This document shows, piece after piece, positions 35,028 to 44,247 of a DNA stretch of 64,000 nucleotides. How positions within the stretch are numbered: position 1 is the stretch's first letter; the number at the start of each line of letters is the position of its first letter. This DNA is from MED-G17 sp963991985. GTDB taxonomy: Bacteria > Bacteroidota > Bacteroidia > NS11-12g > UBA9320. Made by a program: the position numbers and the translations under genes. The stretch is from positions 1 through 64,000 of the forward strand of contig CAXDRX010000001.1 in NCBI GenBank assembly GCA_963991985.1, given 5' to 3'. Below the pieces are notes generated by a model that saw only the letters and a program-made list of their open reading frames with translations, had not been told where the DNA came from and did no database searches.

Positions 35028-36275
35028 ATGGAGCAAAAAAATCCTTCTTTCTCGAAGTATAATGCTCAGCAAATTGCTGATAATTTCGGTACACCAACTT
35101 ACGTATATGATGCTCAGAAAATTGCTGAACAATATGAACAAATGAAAGCAGCATTTTCTGAAGTACAGGTAAAAATAAAATATGCATGCAAAGCGCTCAG
35201 CAACATCAATATCTTAAAATTAATGAAAAGCTTGGGCAGTGGTTTGGATACCGTTTCCATTCAAGAAGTCATGCTTGGCATCCATAGCGGATTTGAACCC
35301 GAAGAAATCATTTTCACGCCCAATAGCATCGATATTAAGGAAATGAAGGATGCTGTTCGTTTGGGCGTAATCATAAATATTGATAGCCTCTCTATGTTGG
35401 AGCAATTTGGCAATGAGTTTGGAGACCAATACCCAGTTTGTATTCGATTGAATCCACACATTATGGCTGGAGGTCATGCCCATATTTCAACCGGTCATAT
35501 CGACAGTAAGTTTGGAATATCTATCTACCAAATGCCACATGTTCACAGAATCGTCGAGGCCACCGGTCTTAAGATAAATGGCTTACATATGCATACAGGT
35601 TCCGATATTCTGGATGCAGATGTTTTTCTGAGGGGTGCAGAATTGCTCTTCGATGCCTCAGAAAAATTCAATGAACTTAAGTTTATGGATTTTGGGTCTG
35701 GTTTTAAAGTAGCTTACAGAGACAACGAAGTAACCACAGACATTAAAGAAGTCGGAGAGAAAATTTCTAGTCGTTTTGCTTCTTTCTGCAAATCTTATGG
35801 TAAAGATTTAGAGCTTTGGTTCGAACCAGGCAAATATATTGTTAGTGAAGCTGGGCAATTGTTGGTCAAATGCAATGTGGTAAAACAAACGACAAGCACA
35901 GTATTTGTTGGTGTTAACTCTGGTCAAAATCACCTCATTCGGCCGATGATGTACGATGCATACCACAAAATTGAAAATATTAGCAACCCAAAAGGCGTCG
36001 AGCGCATCTATTCAGTGGTAGGTTATATCTGTGAAACAGACACCTTTGGATATGATCGAAAGATCTCTGAGGTCCGGGAAGGTGATATTTTAGCCATTCA
36101 TAATGCAGGGGCATATGGTTTTCAAATGAGCAGTAATTACAATTCAAGATATCGGCCTGCTGAGGTATTGATTCATCAAGGAAAAGCTCATCTTATAAGA
36201 AGAAGAGAAACTTTCAATGATTTGCTTGACACCCAAATTGTTCTTGATGTGTGGGAAGGAGAAGATCACAATTAA
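35028..36275 (+). CDS. lysA: Diaminopimelate decarboxylase
   Basis: Converts meso-diaminopimelate to L-lysine using PLP. The 415-residue protein is a fold-III (alanine racemase-type) decarboxylase. The PLP lysine is in KIKYACKALSN (about residue 50); the phosphate-binding region and the substrate pocket are seen in LHMHTGSDI, EPGKYIVSEAGQLLVKCN and the C-terminal YICETDTFGYDR (the CEs-D motif) and 'AGAYGFQMSSNYNSRYRPAEVL'. A near-consensus TTTCTTTG box ends four bases before the ATG. It overlaps pckA tail to tail by 4 bases. Confidence 0.96.
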   Translation: MEQKNPSFSKYNAQQIADNFGTPTYVYDAQKIAEQYEQMKAAFSEVQVKIKYACKALSNINILKLMKSLGSGLDTVSIQEVMLGIHSGFEPEEIIFTPNSIDIKEMKDAVRLGVIINIDSLSMLEQFGNEFGDQYPVCIRLNPHIMAGGHAHISTGHIDSKFGISIYQMPHVHRIVEATGLKINGLHMHTGSDILDADVFLRGAELLFDASEKFNELKFMDFGSGFKVAYRDNEVTTDIKEVGEKISSRFASFCKSYGKDLELWFEPGKYIVSEAGQLLVKCNVVKQTTSTVFVGVNSGQNHLIRPMMYDAYHKIENISNPKGVERIYSVVGYICETDTFGYDRKISEVREGDILAIHNAGAYGFQMSSNYNSRYRPAEVLIHQGKAHLIRRRETFNDLLDTQIVLDVWEGEDHN

Positions 36276-37870
36276 AGCTTAGCAGAAGCTTGTAGCTTAG
36301 GAGCCGCAGCGATTGTTTCTGGCGCGCAACCTTTTTTGTATTTATCAAAATTTTCGTTGAAAAGCACAGCAAGCTTTTGGCTCGTTTTGTTGAACTGGTA
36401 TTTGTCTTTCCACGTATTGATCGGATTGAGAATTTCTGATGGAACACCATCCACTTCAGAAGGTATTTCTAAATCGAAAAGATCTTGTTTTTGAAAATTG
36501 TCAAAATTCAATTTGTTTTCGAGCACAGCAGTTATCATTGCTCGGGTATACTTCAATTTTATTCTAGAACCTACTCCATACTCTCCTCCTGTCCAACCCG
36601 TATTGATGAGCCAAACATTCACCCCATGATTGGTCTTCAATTTTTCACCCAACATATTTGCATATTCACTTGGGTGCAATGGTAAAAATGCTTCACCAAA
36701 ACAAGCTGAAAAGGTTGCTTTGGGTTCAGTAATTCCCTCCTCAGTGCCTGCAACCTTAGCGGTATATCCCGAAATAAAATGGTACATTGCTTGACCCGTT
36801 GTCAACTTAGAAATAGGAGGCAAAACCCCAAAAGCATCGCATGTAAGAAAGAAAATATTTGTGGGTGATTTGCCTATGCTTGGCAATTTAACACCTTCAA
36901 TATGCTCTATTGGATAGGCAACACGCGTATTTTGGGTAACGCTGACATCCGAAAAATTCACTTTGTTTGAATGTTCAAAAAATCGAACATTTTCCACCAA
37001 TGCCCCTCTTTTGATTGCCTTATAAATTTGTGGTTCGTTTTCTTCGTTCAGATCTATACACTTCGCGTAGCAACCACCCTCAAAATTAAAAATTCCTTCC
37101 ATTGACCAACCATGCTCATCGTCGCCAATTAACTTTCTTTTGGGATCTGCAGAAAGAGTTGTTTTTCCCGTACCGGAAAGTCCAAAAAACAAGGCAGTAT
37201 CTTGTTGGTCCCCCTCATTTGCAGAGCAATGCATACTCAATACATTGTGTAATTTTGGGAGCGTATAATTCAAAACAGTAAAAATACCCTTTTTAATCTC
37301 GCCTGTATATCCAGTTCCCCCGATAAGAATGATTTTCTTACTGAAATTGGTGATAGAGAAGTTGTGCTGTCTTGTCCCATCTTCGTCTGTCACTGCCAAA
37401 AATGAAGGTGCGGCCAAAATAAGCCAATCCGCATCCTCGCGAAAGTTATTGTCCGCAAATCTTTGGAATAAATTATTCGCAAACAAGTTTTGATACGCTG
37501 TTTCAGTAACCACCTTCAAGCTCATCGTATACTTGGGATCAGAACAAACAAAAGCATCTCTGATGAATAAGGTACGATCGCTAAAATGGTCAAGTATCTT
37601 AGCGAGCAACCCATCGAAGTGATCTTCGGACATGGGATGATTAACCTCTCCCCACCATACAGCGTTCATTGTTTGTTCGTCGCGAACAACAAATTTGTCT
37701 TTTGGCGAACGACCTGTGAATTCTCCAGTATCGGCTGCCAATGCGTCCATATCCGTTAAAATACCCTCACCGTTTGATACAGCATAATTGATTAATTCGT
37801 CGGGATTTAGGTTCAGATGTGCAATTTTTGCATGCTCTATAATTTTTGAAATAATAGCGTTGTGACCCAT
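36272..37870 (-). CDS. pckA: Phosphoenolpyruvate carboxykinase (ATP)
   Basis: Catalyses oxaloacetate + ATP to phosphoenolpyruvate + CO2 + ADP, the first committed step of gluconeogenesis. The 532-residue protein is the ATP-type enzyme: GLSGTGKTTLSADPKR is the P-loop (kinase-1a), LIGDDEHGW the kinase-2 metal site, and GTEEGITEPKATFSACFG carries the conserved Arg/Lys-binding stretch. 'EFTGRSPKDKFVVRD' at the N-terminus is the substrate-binding RSPKD motif. A promoter box lies 23 bases upstream. Gluconeogenesis fits growth on amino acids seen in neighbours (hutU, pruA, hmgA). Confidence 0.97.
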   Translation of the reverse strand: MGHNAIISKIIEHAKIAHLNLNPDELINYAVSNGEGILTDMDALAADTGEFTGRSPKDKFVVRDEQTMNAVWWGEVNHPMSEDHFDGLLAKILDHFSDRTLFIRDAFVCSDPKYTMSLKVVTETAYQNLFANNLFQRFADNNFREDADWLILAAPSFLAVTDEDGTRQHNFSITNFSKKIILIGGTGYTGEIKKGIFTVLNYTLPKLHNVLSMHCSANEGDQQDTALFFGLSGTGKTTLSADPKRKLIGDDEHGWSMEGIFNFEGGCYAKCIDLNEENEPQIYKAIKRGALVENVRFFEHSNKVNFSDVSVTQNTRVAYPIEHIEGVKLPSIGKSPTNIFFLTCDAFGVLPPISKLTTGQAMYHFISGYTAKVAGTEEGITEPKATFSACFGEAFLPLHPSEYANMLGEKLKTNHGVNVWLINTGWTGGEYGVGSRIKLKYTRAMITAVLENKLNFDNFQKQDLFDLEIPSEVDGVPSEILNPINTWKDKYQFNKTSQKLAVLFNENFDKYKKGCAPETIAAAPKLQASAKL

Positions 37871-37893
37871 CTTATTTACCTTATAGTAGGCTT

Positions 37894-37901
37894 CAAATGT
37901 A
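37894..37901 (-). promoter_or_regulatory. -7 promoter box TACATTTG of pckA
   Basis: Exact TAnnTTTG match on the minus strand, 23 bases before the pckA ATG. Confidence 0.5.
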
Positions 37902-37928
37902 TTGGGGTTTGGGACTGAAAAAAAAAAA

Positions 37929-38279
37929 TTAACCTCCTTTTGGTATTACTTTATAACCTTTTTGAATAAGGAATTGGGCAATTTTGTTTCGAAAATCCCC
38001 TTGAATCACAATTTCTCCTCCCTTCCATACCCCTCCTGTTCCGCAAAGCTGCTTAATTTCTTTGGTAAGTTTTTTGGCCTCCTCATCTGATCCTTGAAAA
38101 CTTTCTATGAGTGTTACTATCTTGCCTTTCCTGTTTTTTTTATCTCTTGAAAGATATAGTTTTTGATCCTCGGGAAGGATTTCTTGTGCCTCTTCATCAG
38201 GTTCAAAGGAATCTTCGGGGTTGGTAGAATACACTAGCCCACCAAAATCATTTATTTTCTTCATTTTCTTTTTGGACAT
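37929..38279 (-). CDS. SUI1/YciH-family translation initiation factor
   Basis: A 116-residue member of the eIF1/SUI1 family, found in some bacteria as YciH. The N-terminus is flexible and acidic; the C-terminal 80 residues are the SUI1 domain: 'RKGKIVTLIESFQGSDEEAKKLTKEIKQLCGTGGVWKGGEIVIQGDFRNKIAQFLIQKGYKVIPKGG'. The GTGG and 'I.IQGD' motifs are diagnostic. Bacterial members influence start-codon fidelity or stress translation (family knowledge). It starts 9 bases downstream of the photolyase gene and may share its transcript. Confidence 0.92.
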   Translation of the reverse strand: MSKKKMKKINDFGGLVYSTNPEDSFEPDEEAQEILPEDQKLYLSRDKKNRKGKIVTLIESFQGSDEEAKKLTKEIKQLCGTGGVWKGGEIVIQGDFRNKIAQFLIQKGYKVIPKGG

Positions 38280-38288
38280 CCTGCAAAT

Positions 38289-39746
38289 TTAGTTTCCTTT
38301 CTTTTTGTCTGTTTTTGGATTTACATGCATAGCCAATATTCTATTAGATTCCTTAATTGTTTGCGGTTTTTTTCGAAATTCCCACAGAATTTTACTCGCT
38401 TTGGCCCTCGCCTTTTGAAAATCTACTATGGGGTATGGATAATCTTGGCCAATTCTGGTTTTATACATTATTTGATCCATGGCGCTCATTTTCCAGGGTT
38501 CATGTACAAGGGATAAAGGAACTCTTCGAAGTTCGGGTAGCCATTGAACAATAAATTCACCATTGGGGTCATGCTCAAATGAATTTCTTACCGGGTTGTA
38601 TATACGCAAGGTGTTGAACCCTGTTTCTCCCGCCTGCATAATTAATTGGGAATAGTGAATACCAGGCTCAAAGTCTAAAAACTGCTTCGACAAATGGAAA
38701 CTTGCTTTTTGCCACGGCTGCCACAAAATATGGGTGAAGAAGCTAATCAAGAGCGCCCGCATTCTGAAATTGAGATAGCCTGTCGCATTCAAACACCTCA
38801 TACATGCGTCGACCAAAGGGAATCCAGTGTTACCATTTTCCCAAACTCTTATCAAGTCAGGAATGATCGGCTTTTTCAAATGATTGTACGTTTTATTCAA
38901 AGACTCAAATTCCATGCTGCATTCCATTTCAAATTTTTGAATGAAATGAGAGTGCCACCTCAACCTACTGATGAATCCGTTGATGGCTCTTTTGTCTGAA
39001 GAATCTGATCTAGACATTTTTGCCGCTTGAAATGCCTGTCTGATGGAAAGGTTGCCCCAAGCCAAATACACGGACAACCTACTACAGTGAATGCGCGAAC
39101 CCAATGGCTTTGAGATATTTTTTAAATAACCCACGTGCCTTTTGTTTAGAAAACCTTCTAAATATTTTTTCCCATTTTGCTCCCCTCCCGGTTGACAATG
39201 ACTATTGGTTTTTTCTAATTCGATGTGAGAAGACCATTCCATAATGGTTTTTTTTGACAACATTTGGTTTTGCCTTGGCTGAAAAAAAACGGTAGAAGAA
39301 TTGACATAATCATTCCATTCTTCAATCCACTTGTTTCGGTTTTTCATCCCTCGTTTTACTCCTTTGGAAGGTAGCTCATGCCAGACTATATTGTTTTTTT
39401 TAAAATATTTAGAAATCTTTTTGTCTCTATCATAAGTTTTTTTGATTCCCGTTTCTTGACCACTAAAAACACTAGTTATGGAATAATTTTTCTTGAGAAA
39501 ATCGAAAGCATCTTGGACCTCTAACTCCAAATACAAAACTTGGGAATCGAACTTTGCCAACTGTACATTTAAATCAAGAATGGATTGTTTAATAAAACTA
39601 AAATGCCGCGCGGAATAATGGGGATCCTTTTGAAGGGAGGGTTCTAGAATATAAAGCAAGCAAAATTTCTGATTTTGTTGTATTGCCCGGCAAATGGCTT
39701 CGTTGTCGTGCAAACGCAAGTCTCTTTTCAACCAAACAATGTTCAT
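38289..39746 (-). CDS. phr: Cryptochrome/photolyase family protein
   Basis: FAD-dependent photolyase or cryptochrome, 485 residues from the ATG at 39746. The N-terminal antenna-binding alpha/beta domain starts MNIVWLKRDLRLHDNEAI; the C-terminal helical FAD domain has 'INGFISRLRWHSHFIQKFEMEC', 'GFPLVDACMRCLNATGYLNFRMRALLISFF' and 'SQLIMQAGETGFNTLRIYNPVRNSFEHDPNGEF', which match the DNA-lesion and FAD pockets. It probably repairs UV-induced cyclobutane dimers with blue light; which subclass is not certain. An ATG at residue 4 of the longer frame is preferred; a GTG lies nine bases upstream. Confidence 0.88.
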   Translation of the reverse strand: MNIVWLKRDLRLHDNEAICRAIQQNQKFCLLYILEPSLQKDPHYSARHFSFIKQSILDLNVQLAKFDSQVLYLELEVQDAFDFLKKNYSITSVFSGQETGIKKTYDRDKKISKYFKKNNIVWHELPSKGVKRGMKNRNKWIEEWNDYVNSSTVFFQPRQNQMLSKKTIMEWSSHIELEKTNSHCQPGGEQNGKKYLEGFLNKRHVGYLKNISKPLGSRIHCSRLSVYLAWGNLSIRQAFQAAKMSRSDSSDKRAINGFISRLRWHSHFIQKFEMECSMEFESLNKTYNHLKKPIIPDLIRVWENGNTGFPLVDACMRCLNATGYLNFRMRALLISFFTHILWQPWQKASFHLSKQFLDFEPGIHYSQLIMQAGETGFNTLRIYNPVRNSFEHDPNGEFIVQWLPELRRVPLSLVHEPWKMSAMDQIMYKTRIGQDYPYPIVDFQKARAKASKILWEFRKKPQTIKESNRILAMHVNPKTDKKKGN

Positions 39747-39824
39747 CCTTTGCACAACATTTTAGAAAACAAAAATTACCTCTTTTTGATTGCATTAGGA
39801 GGGTTTCGTTGAACTACAGCGATA

Positions 39825-41990
39825 TCATCTCAAGAGGTGCACATTCCCTGAATATAATTTTTGATCGCCGTTCAAAAATCGGATACGCAATAGATACCCA
39901 TAAACACCAAGAGGGGCATTTTCCCCACTCCAGCCGATTTCTACAATTCTTGGATCCGCGTGGAGAATTTGATGTAAAATTTGTCCATACCGATTGAAAA
40001 CTATAAAAGATTCGACCTCTTTGATCTGATGAGATCGTAAACTTGGTCTAAAAACATTGTTTAATTGGTCGTTGCCTGGGGAAAATGCATTGGGAATAAA
40101 AACATGTTGCTTTACTTTAATCTCAACGAATGAAGAATCTTTCGCAAAACATCCTTTATCACTTTCTGCCAACAATTTTATCCAAAGCGATTGGAAAGGG
40201 TAAACGGTGATTGGGGAGCAATTGATGTCACAATTCAACAGTCCCTCTGGTTTCCAATTGTACATGGCAATGGAGTCATTTGCAGTTGTACTTAGCCGCA
40301 CAAATTCACCCAACTCTATGGAAGAAAATTTTGGTTGTATGTCAATTTCAAATTGGGGAGGATCAAACAATTCGATGGATGTATCCCAGGTGCATGCAAC
40401 GTTGTCCATTGCACGAATTTTGTATAGGCCTTTGGCCAAAAACTGAAACCTTCTGATTGTATCAAGTTTATCATTTCCTATTGCAAAAAGGATGGGTAAG
40501 ATGGCGCCTCTTTCATTCAGCAATTGAATCGAACCCGAAGTATCACCTGTACAAAGTGGATTTGATGATTTAATGTCTAAAGCCAATGGACTTTCTTTAA
40601 AGGTTAATTTTAATACCAGAAAACTATCGCAACCATGTAGATCTGAAAATGTATCTCTATAAAGTCCTTCTTTGTCAATATAGGTTCCATTAAATAGTAT
40701 TTTTTTTCCCTCGCACACAAAAGTGTCTATATATGATGTTTTGTTCTTTCGGTGTATGAGGTTCATTCTCACTACGCTGTCGCATCCATGACTTCCAAGC
40801 AAGGTGTCCAAATAAATACCCTCAGCATTTATTTTCTTATTGTTGAAGACTATAAAATCGTTGGGACAAATGAGACTGTCAAAAAAACCAAACTTTATTG
40901 GACGTTTGCTCAATGTTAGGAATACTATACTGTCACATCCATTTTTGGATACAAATGAGTCTGAATAAATGCCAGGAGTGGAAATATTTCTATTCCCAAA
41001 AAAAATGCTGTCTTCACGACAAATAAGAGAGTCAATGAATGATAAAATTGGTTTTTTAATTTCAATGAAATTTTCTTCCGAAAGAACCCGACAATTTTGG
41101 TTGAGTAAATTGCTCTGAGTGTTGGCCAATAAATAACGATACTTATAAAACCCTACATTCCCATTGCTGTGAATGTAACGATCTTGGTTGGCACCGTAAA
41201 TATTTGTCCATCCATTTCCATCGTTAATTTGCCATTGATAATTGGGTGTATTGTATCTATTCCCCTGGAGACTTGCAATCAAAGTTCTTGGTTTAAAAGA
41301 TCGCGGACAGATTACATAAGGAGCCCTCGGATTAATAAATGCTTTTGGGCCACATGGTCTAAAAGAGATATTGTCCAAAGCCAAATCATTTCCAGCACCT
41401 CCCGGAGCATTATTTCTTAGTGATAAGATAAGACTATCTTGGCCAGGCAGTGTCGAAAAGGTAAATGAATATCGATTCCATTTTTCGTTATTGGGTACAT
41501 TGCCAGTATTATATTTACTTACTCCATTAATCAGAAATTGCAAGTTGGGTTTGATGTAATTTGGATAACTTTTATCCATAAGATTGAATACATCAATTGA
41601 AAATTCATACGTCGTATTTTCACATAAATCATATACGGTATCTATATAAAACAAACCCGATTGAAACGATGCATTTACAACCATCATGTAACCATTTGGG
41701 CTGTTACTATTGTCTTGTATACCTTGCCATCCAGCCCATAAAAAGGGCCAGTTGGCCATATTGTTTGTAATGGTATAATACCCGTCATCCATAGGAACAT
41801 TGGTGGTATATATATATCCTGGTGCCAATTTGGGGTCTTTGCTCAACACCGTTGCTGCCCCTTCTCCAAAATCACCATTTTTAAAAATATTTTTGCCCAA
41901 TTGGCCTGAACACGACTGAGACAGTGCTTCTCTAGACGCAATAAGCAAGAAAATGTTTAAGAAAAAGGAGAGAAATTTCTTGCAGGACAC
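39825..41990 (-). CDS. Gliding-motility-associated T9SS type B surface protein with three tandem repeats
   Basis: A 721-residue secreted protein. Signal peptide (1-25), a jelly-roll-like N-terminal domain (about 27-215) with 'CENTTYEFSIDVFNL' and a conserved 'DLALDNISFRPCG', an Ig-like domain (about 220-315), three repeats of about 47 residues (318-365, 368-414, 420-466) with the 'C...I.F.....GIY.D......GCDS...L.L' pattern, then a C-terminal type B T9SS domain ('VFIPNAFSPGNDQLNNVFRP', 'FIVFNRYGQ', 'PLGVYGYLLRI'). GTG start one base after bioB stops. Its translation next to bioB may be coupled, though a biotin role is doubtful. Possibly a cell-surface adhesin. Confidence 0.88.
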   Translation of the reverse strand: MSCKKFLSFFLNIFLLIASREALSQSCSGQLGKNIFKNGDFGEGAATVLSKDPKLAPGYIYTTNVPMDDGYYTITNNMANWPFLWAGWQGIQDNSNSPNGYMMVVNASFQSGLFYIDTVYDLCENTTYEFSIDVFNLMDKSYPNYIKPNLQFLINGVSKYNTGNVPNNEKWNRYSFTFSTLPGQDSLILSLRNNAPGGAGNDLALDNISFRPCGPKAFINPRAPYVICPRSFKPRTLIASLQGNRYNTPNYQWQINDGNGWTNIYGANQDRYIHSNGNVGFYKYRYLLANTQSNLLNQNCRVLSEENFIEIKKPILSFIDSLICREDSIFFGNRNISTPGIYSDSFVSKNGCDSIVFLTLSKRPIKFGFFDSLICPNDFIVFNNKKINAEGIYLDTLLGSHGCDSVVRMNLIHRKNKTSYIDTFVCEGKKILFNGTYIDKEGLYRDTFSDLHGCDSFLVLKLTFKESPLALDIKSSNPLCTGDTSGSIQLLNERGAILPILFAIGNDKLDTIRRFQFLAKGLYKIRAMDNVACTWDTSIELFDPPQFEIDIQPKFSSIELGEFVRLSTTANDSIAMYNWKPEGLLNCDINCSPITVYPFQSLWIKLLAESDKGCFAKDSSFVEIKVKQHVFIPNAFSPGNDQLNNVFRPSLRSHQIKEVESFIVFNRYGQILHQILHADPRIVEIGWSGENAPLGVYGYLLRIRFLNGDQKLYSGNVHLLR

Positions 41991-43076
41991 CTAGTCCAAA
42001 GGTACATTTTTATTTTCTGATTGCACCAATTTGCTTGTGGGTCTTGTCCATTTTGGCTTTTCTCCCAAGGAATGCAATAATGAGTCTTTTTTCTCCACTG
42101 TTTTGGGTTGTGCTTTTTTGATGAAAGCTTTTTGTGGCTTAAGTCCCAACAAATTAAATAGCTCCATATCCTGATGAACATCTGGGTTGGGAGTTGTGAG
42201 AAGCTTATCCCCAGCAAAAATTGAATTTGCGCCAGCAAAGAAGCACAATGCTTGACCCTCTTGGCTCATTTGTGTTCTGCCTGCAGACAACCTAATTTGG
42301 GTTTTTGGCATAACAATTCTTGTGGTTGCAATCATTCTTATCATTTCCCAAATCGAAATAGGTTTTTGTTTTTCAAGGGGAGTCCCTTCCACTGCTACAA
42401 GGGCATTGATTGGTACTGATTCAGGCTGTGGGCTTAAAGTTGATAAGGCGATGAGCATAGACACCCTATCCTCTATAGATTCTCCCATTCCAATAATACC
42501 ACCGGAACAGACGGTCACGTTGGTTTTTCGAACATTTTTTATTGTGTCTATTCTATCTTGATAAGCTCGCGTTGAGATCACTTCCTGATAATAGTCTTCG
42601 GAGGAATCCAGATTGTGATTGTAAGCATAGAGACCTGCCTCTGCAAGTCTTTTTGCTTGGTTTTCAGTAATCATGCCTAAGGTACAGCATACCTCCATGT
42701 CTAGTTTATTGATGGTACGAACCATTTCCAAAACCTGTTCAAAATCAGGTCCATCTTTAACATTTCTCCATGCAGCGCCCATACACACACGAGAAGACCC
42801 TAGCGCTTTGGCCCTTTTGGCTTGTTCGGAAACTTCCTGAACACTCATCAAATCATTTCCTTCGATATCTGTATGATATCGCGCGGCTTGCGGACAATAA
42901 GAACAATCCTCAGGACAACCGCCTGTTTTTATTGACAATAACGTACTTACTTGAACAATATTTGGATCATGATTTTGTCTATGTATTTGGGCTGCATTAA
43001 ATAATAACTCCATCATTGGTTGATGGTATATTTCTAGCATCTCACTTTGGGTCCAATTGTTTCGAATATCTTGCAT
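41991..43076 (-). CDS. bioB: Biotin synthase BioB
   Basis: Radical-SAM enzyme that inserts sulfur into dethiobiotin. The 361-residue protein has the CxxxCxxC motif as [10 protein letters not shown], '[21 protein letters not shown]' and the second-cluster Cys and Arg positions ('VCMGAAWRN', '[11 protein letters not shown]', '[14 protein letters not shown]'). A C-terminal extension of about 40 basic residues ([17 protein letters not shown]...) goes beyond the E. coli form. ATG 43076 is preferred; the longer frame from 43151 would overlap the KAS gene. Last biotin gene of the bioF-D-A-KAS-B operon. Confidence 0.97.
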   Translation of the reverse strand: MQDIRNNWTQSEMLEIYHQPMMELLFNAAQIHRQNHDPNIVQVSTLLSIKTGGCPEDCSYCPQAARYHTDIEGNDLMSVQEVSEQAKRAKALGSSRVCMGAAWRNVKDGPDFEQVLEMVRTINKLDMEVCCTLGMITENQAKRLAEAGLYAYNHNLDSSEDYYQEVISTRAYQDRIDTIKNVRKTNVTVCSGGIIGMGESIEDRVSMLIALSTLSPQPESVPINALVAVEGTPLEKQKPISIWEMIRMIATTRIVMPKTQIRLSAGRTQMSQEGQALCFFAGANSIFAGDKLLTTPNPDVHQDMELFNLLGLKPQKAFIKKAQPKTVEKKDSLLHSLGEKPKWTRPTSKLVQSENKNVPLD

Positions 43077-43101
43077 GTTCTGTGCGAAAATACATTTTAT
43101 T

Positions 43102-44247
43102 TTATTGTGCTTTTTCGAGCAATAAACTTGCTGCATTGCCTCCAAAACCAACTGTATTAATTAAGATTCTTTTTATTTCTCGGCTTTTATAGCTTTGATT
43201 TACATAAGGGGTTTTATGCAAAATATTTTCATCCAACATAAAAAGGGCAAGCTCTAAGCTCAACATACCAGATGCTCCTAATGAATGTCCAACTTTCCAT
43301 TTGTTTGAAGTGCAAAATGGTGCTTCATTCGGAAATACTTTATTTATGGCTTTCATTTCGGCCAAATCGCCTTTCATTGTTCCTGGTGCGTGCATAATTA
43401 TTGCGTCTACAGACGATGGATCATGGCTTGACAAAGCGCCAGTCATTGATTTTTGAAGCGACACTCCATCTTTTTGTATTGATACTCCATTGGATAGTGC
43501 TTCTGTGCCATATCCCCAACCAATGATATGACAAAGAGCATTTTCTTTTTTTCCGGCTGTTAAGCAAGCGGCACCGGCTCCCTCGCCCAACACCATGGTA
43601 TTTTCTTTTTTTGCCAAATCCATGCTCCGGCAAGGAAACCCTTTTTTCAGATTGCTATAAATTTTTAATGCTTTCATTTGCCCAAAGGTAAAAGGCGTTA
43701 GTGGAGCCTCCGTCCCTCCAACCAAAAAATGGTTCACAAAACCAGATTTCAACCAAACTATCCCATTCAATATGGAATGAAACGATGAAGAACAAGTAAT
43801 AGAGTGAGAAATATTTGGGCCTTGGGCTTCTAGGTCATGACCAACCCAAGAGGCGATATTCCCTGCTGTTGTTATGGGTGAGGTTCGAATATGTGTCACA
43901 TTGGAAGTCAAAAAATCCCTGTGATGTGCCTCGATAGATTCCGTTGGTCCCCTTGAAGATCCTATGTTTACACCAAGTGAATCTTCTTTTGACAAGTTTG
44001 CCATTCCTTTTGCCTGCCTAGACACAAAGAGCGCATATAGGGTTGTTTTGTCTAGATGTCTGTAAGGAAATTCTTGCTTTATCTTTTTGATTTCTTCCCA
44101 AGATTCTGATGGAATTTTACCTTGCCAAATACCGTCAATTTTGGTCAGATTGTGATCGTTTTTTTTGTAGGATTGATAAATATTTTTCTTCCGGTGGCCC
44201 AGTGCAGAAAGAGATGAAAAACCAACAATAGAAAAACTTTCACTCAT
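43102..44247 (-). CDS. Beta-ketoacyl synthase (KAS I/II-like) in the biotin operon
   Basis: A 381-residue thiolase-fold condensing enzyme, related to FabB/FabF. The full triad is present: Cys152 in [11 protein letters not shown], His286 in IIMHAPGT (a variant of HGTGT) and His321 in [10 protein letters not shown], with the adjacent Lys316. '[11 protein letters not shown]' and '[15 protein letters not shown]' are also family features. It starts 8 bases inside the end of bioA and ends 25 bases before bioB, so it is translationally tied to the biotin genes. It is divergent from typical FabF (short, HAPGT variant). No bioC, bioH or bioZ is nearby, so a role in making the pimeloyl chain is a reasonable inference. 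Confidence 0.9.
   Translation of the reverse strand: MSESFSIVGFSSLSALGHRKKNIYQSYKKNDHNLTKIDGIWQGKIPSESWEEIKKIKQEFPYRHLDKTTLYALFVSRQAKGMANLSKEDSLGVNIGSSRGPTESIEAHHRDFLTSNVTHIRTSPITTAGNIASWVGHDLEAQGPNISHSITCSSSFHSILNGIVWLKSGFVNHFLVGGTEAPLTPFTFGQMKALKIYSNLKKGFPCRSMDLAKKENTMVLGEGAGAACLTAGKKENALCHIIGWGYGTEALSNGVSIQKDGVSLQKSMTGALSSHDPSSVDAIIMHAPGTMKGDLAEMKAINKVFPNEAPFCTSNKWKVGHSLGASGMLSLELALFMLDENILHKTPYVNQSYKSREIKRILINTVGFGGNAASLLLEKAQ

Noticed and set aside
40207..40446. Plus-strand frames of 60-100 codons inside the T9SS, trmD, lysA, pckA and other genes
   Set aside because: They are antisense or out-of-frame shadows of well-supported genes, with no signal, motif or promoter of their own.
43077..43151. 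Longer bioB reading starting inside the KAS gene
   Set aside because: It would overlap the KAS gene by about 50 bases and adds a Lys/Cys-rich stretch not found in BioB; ATG 43076 gives the usual N-terminus.
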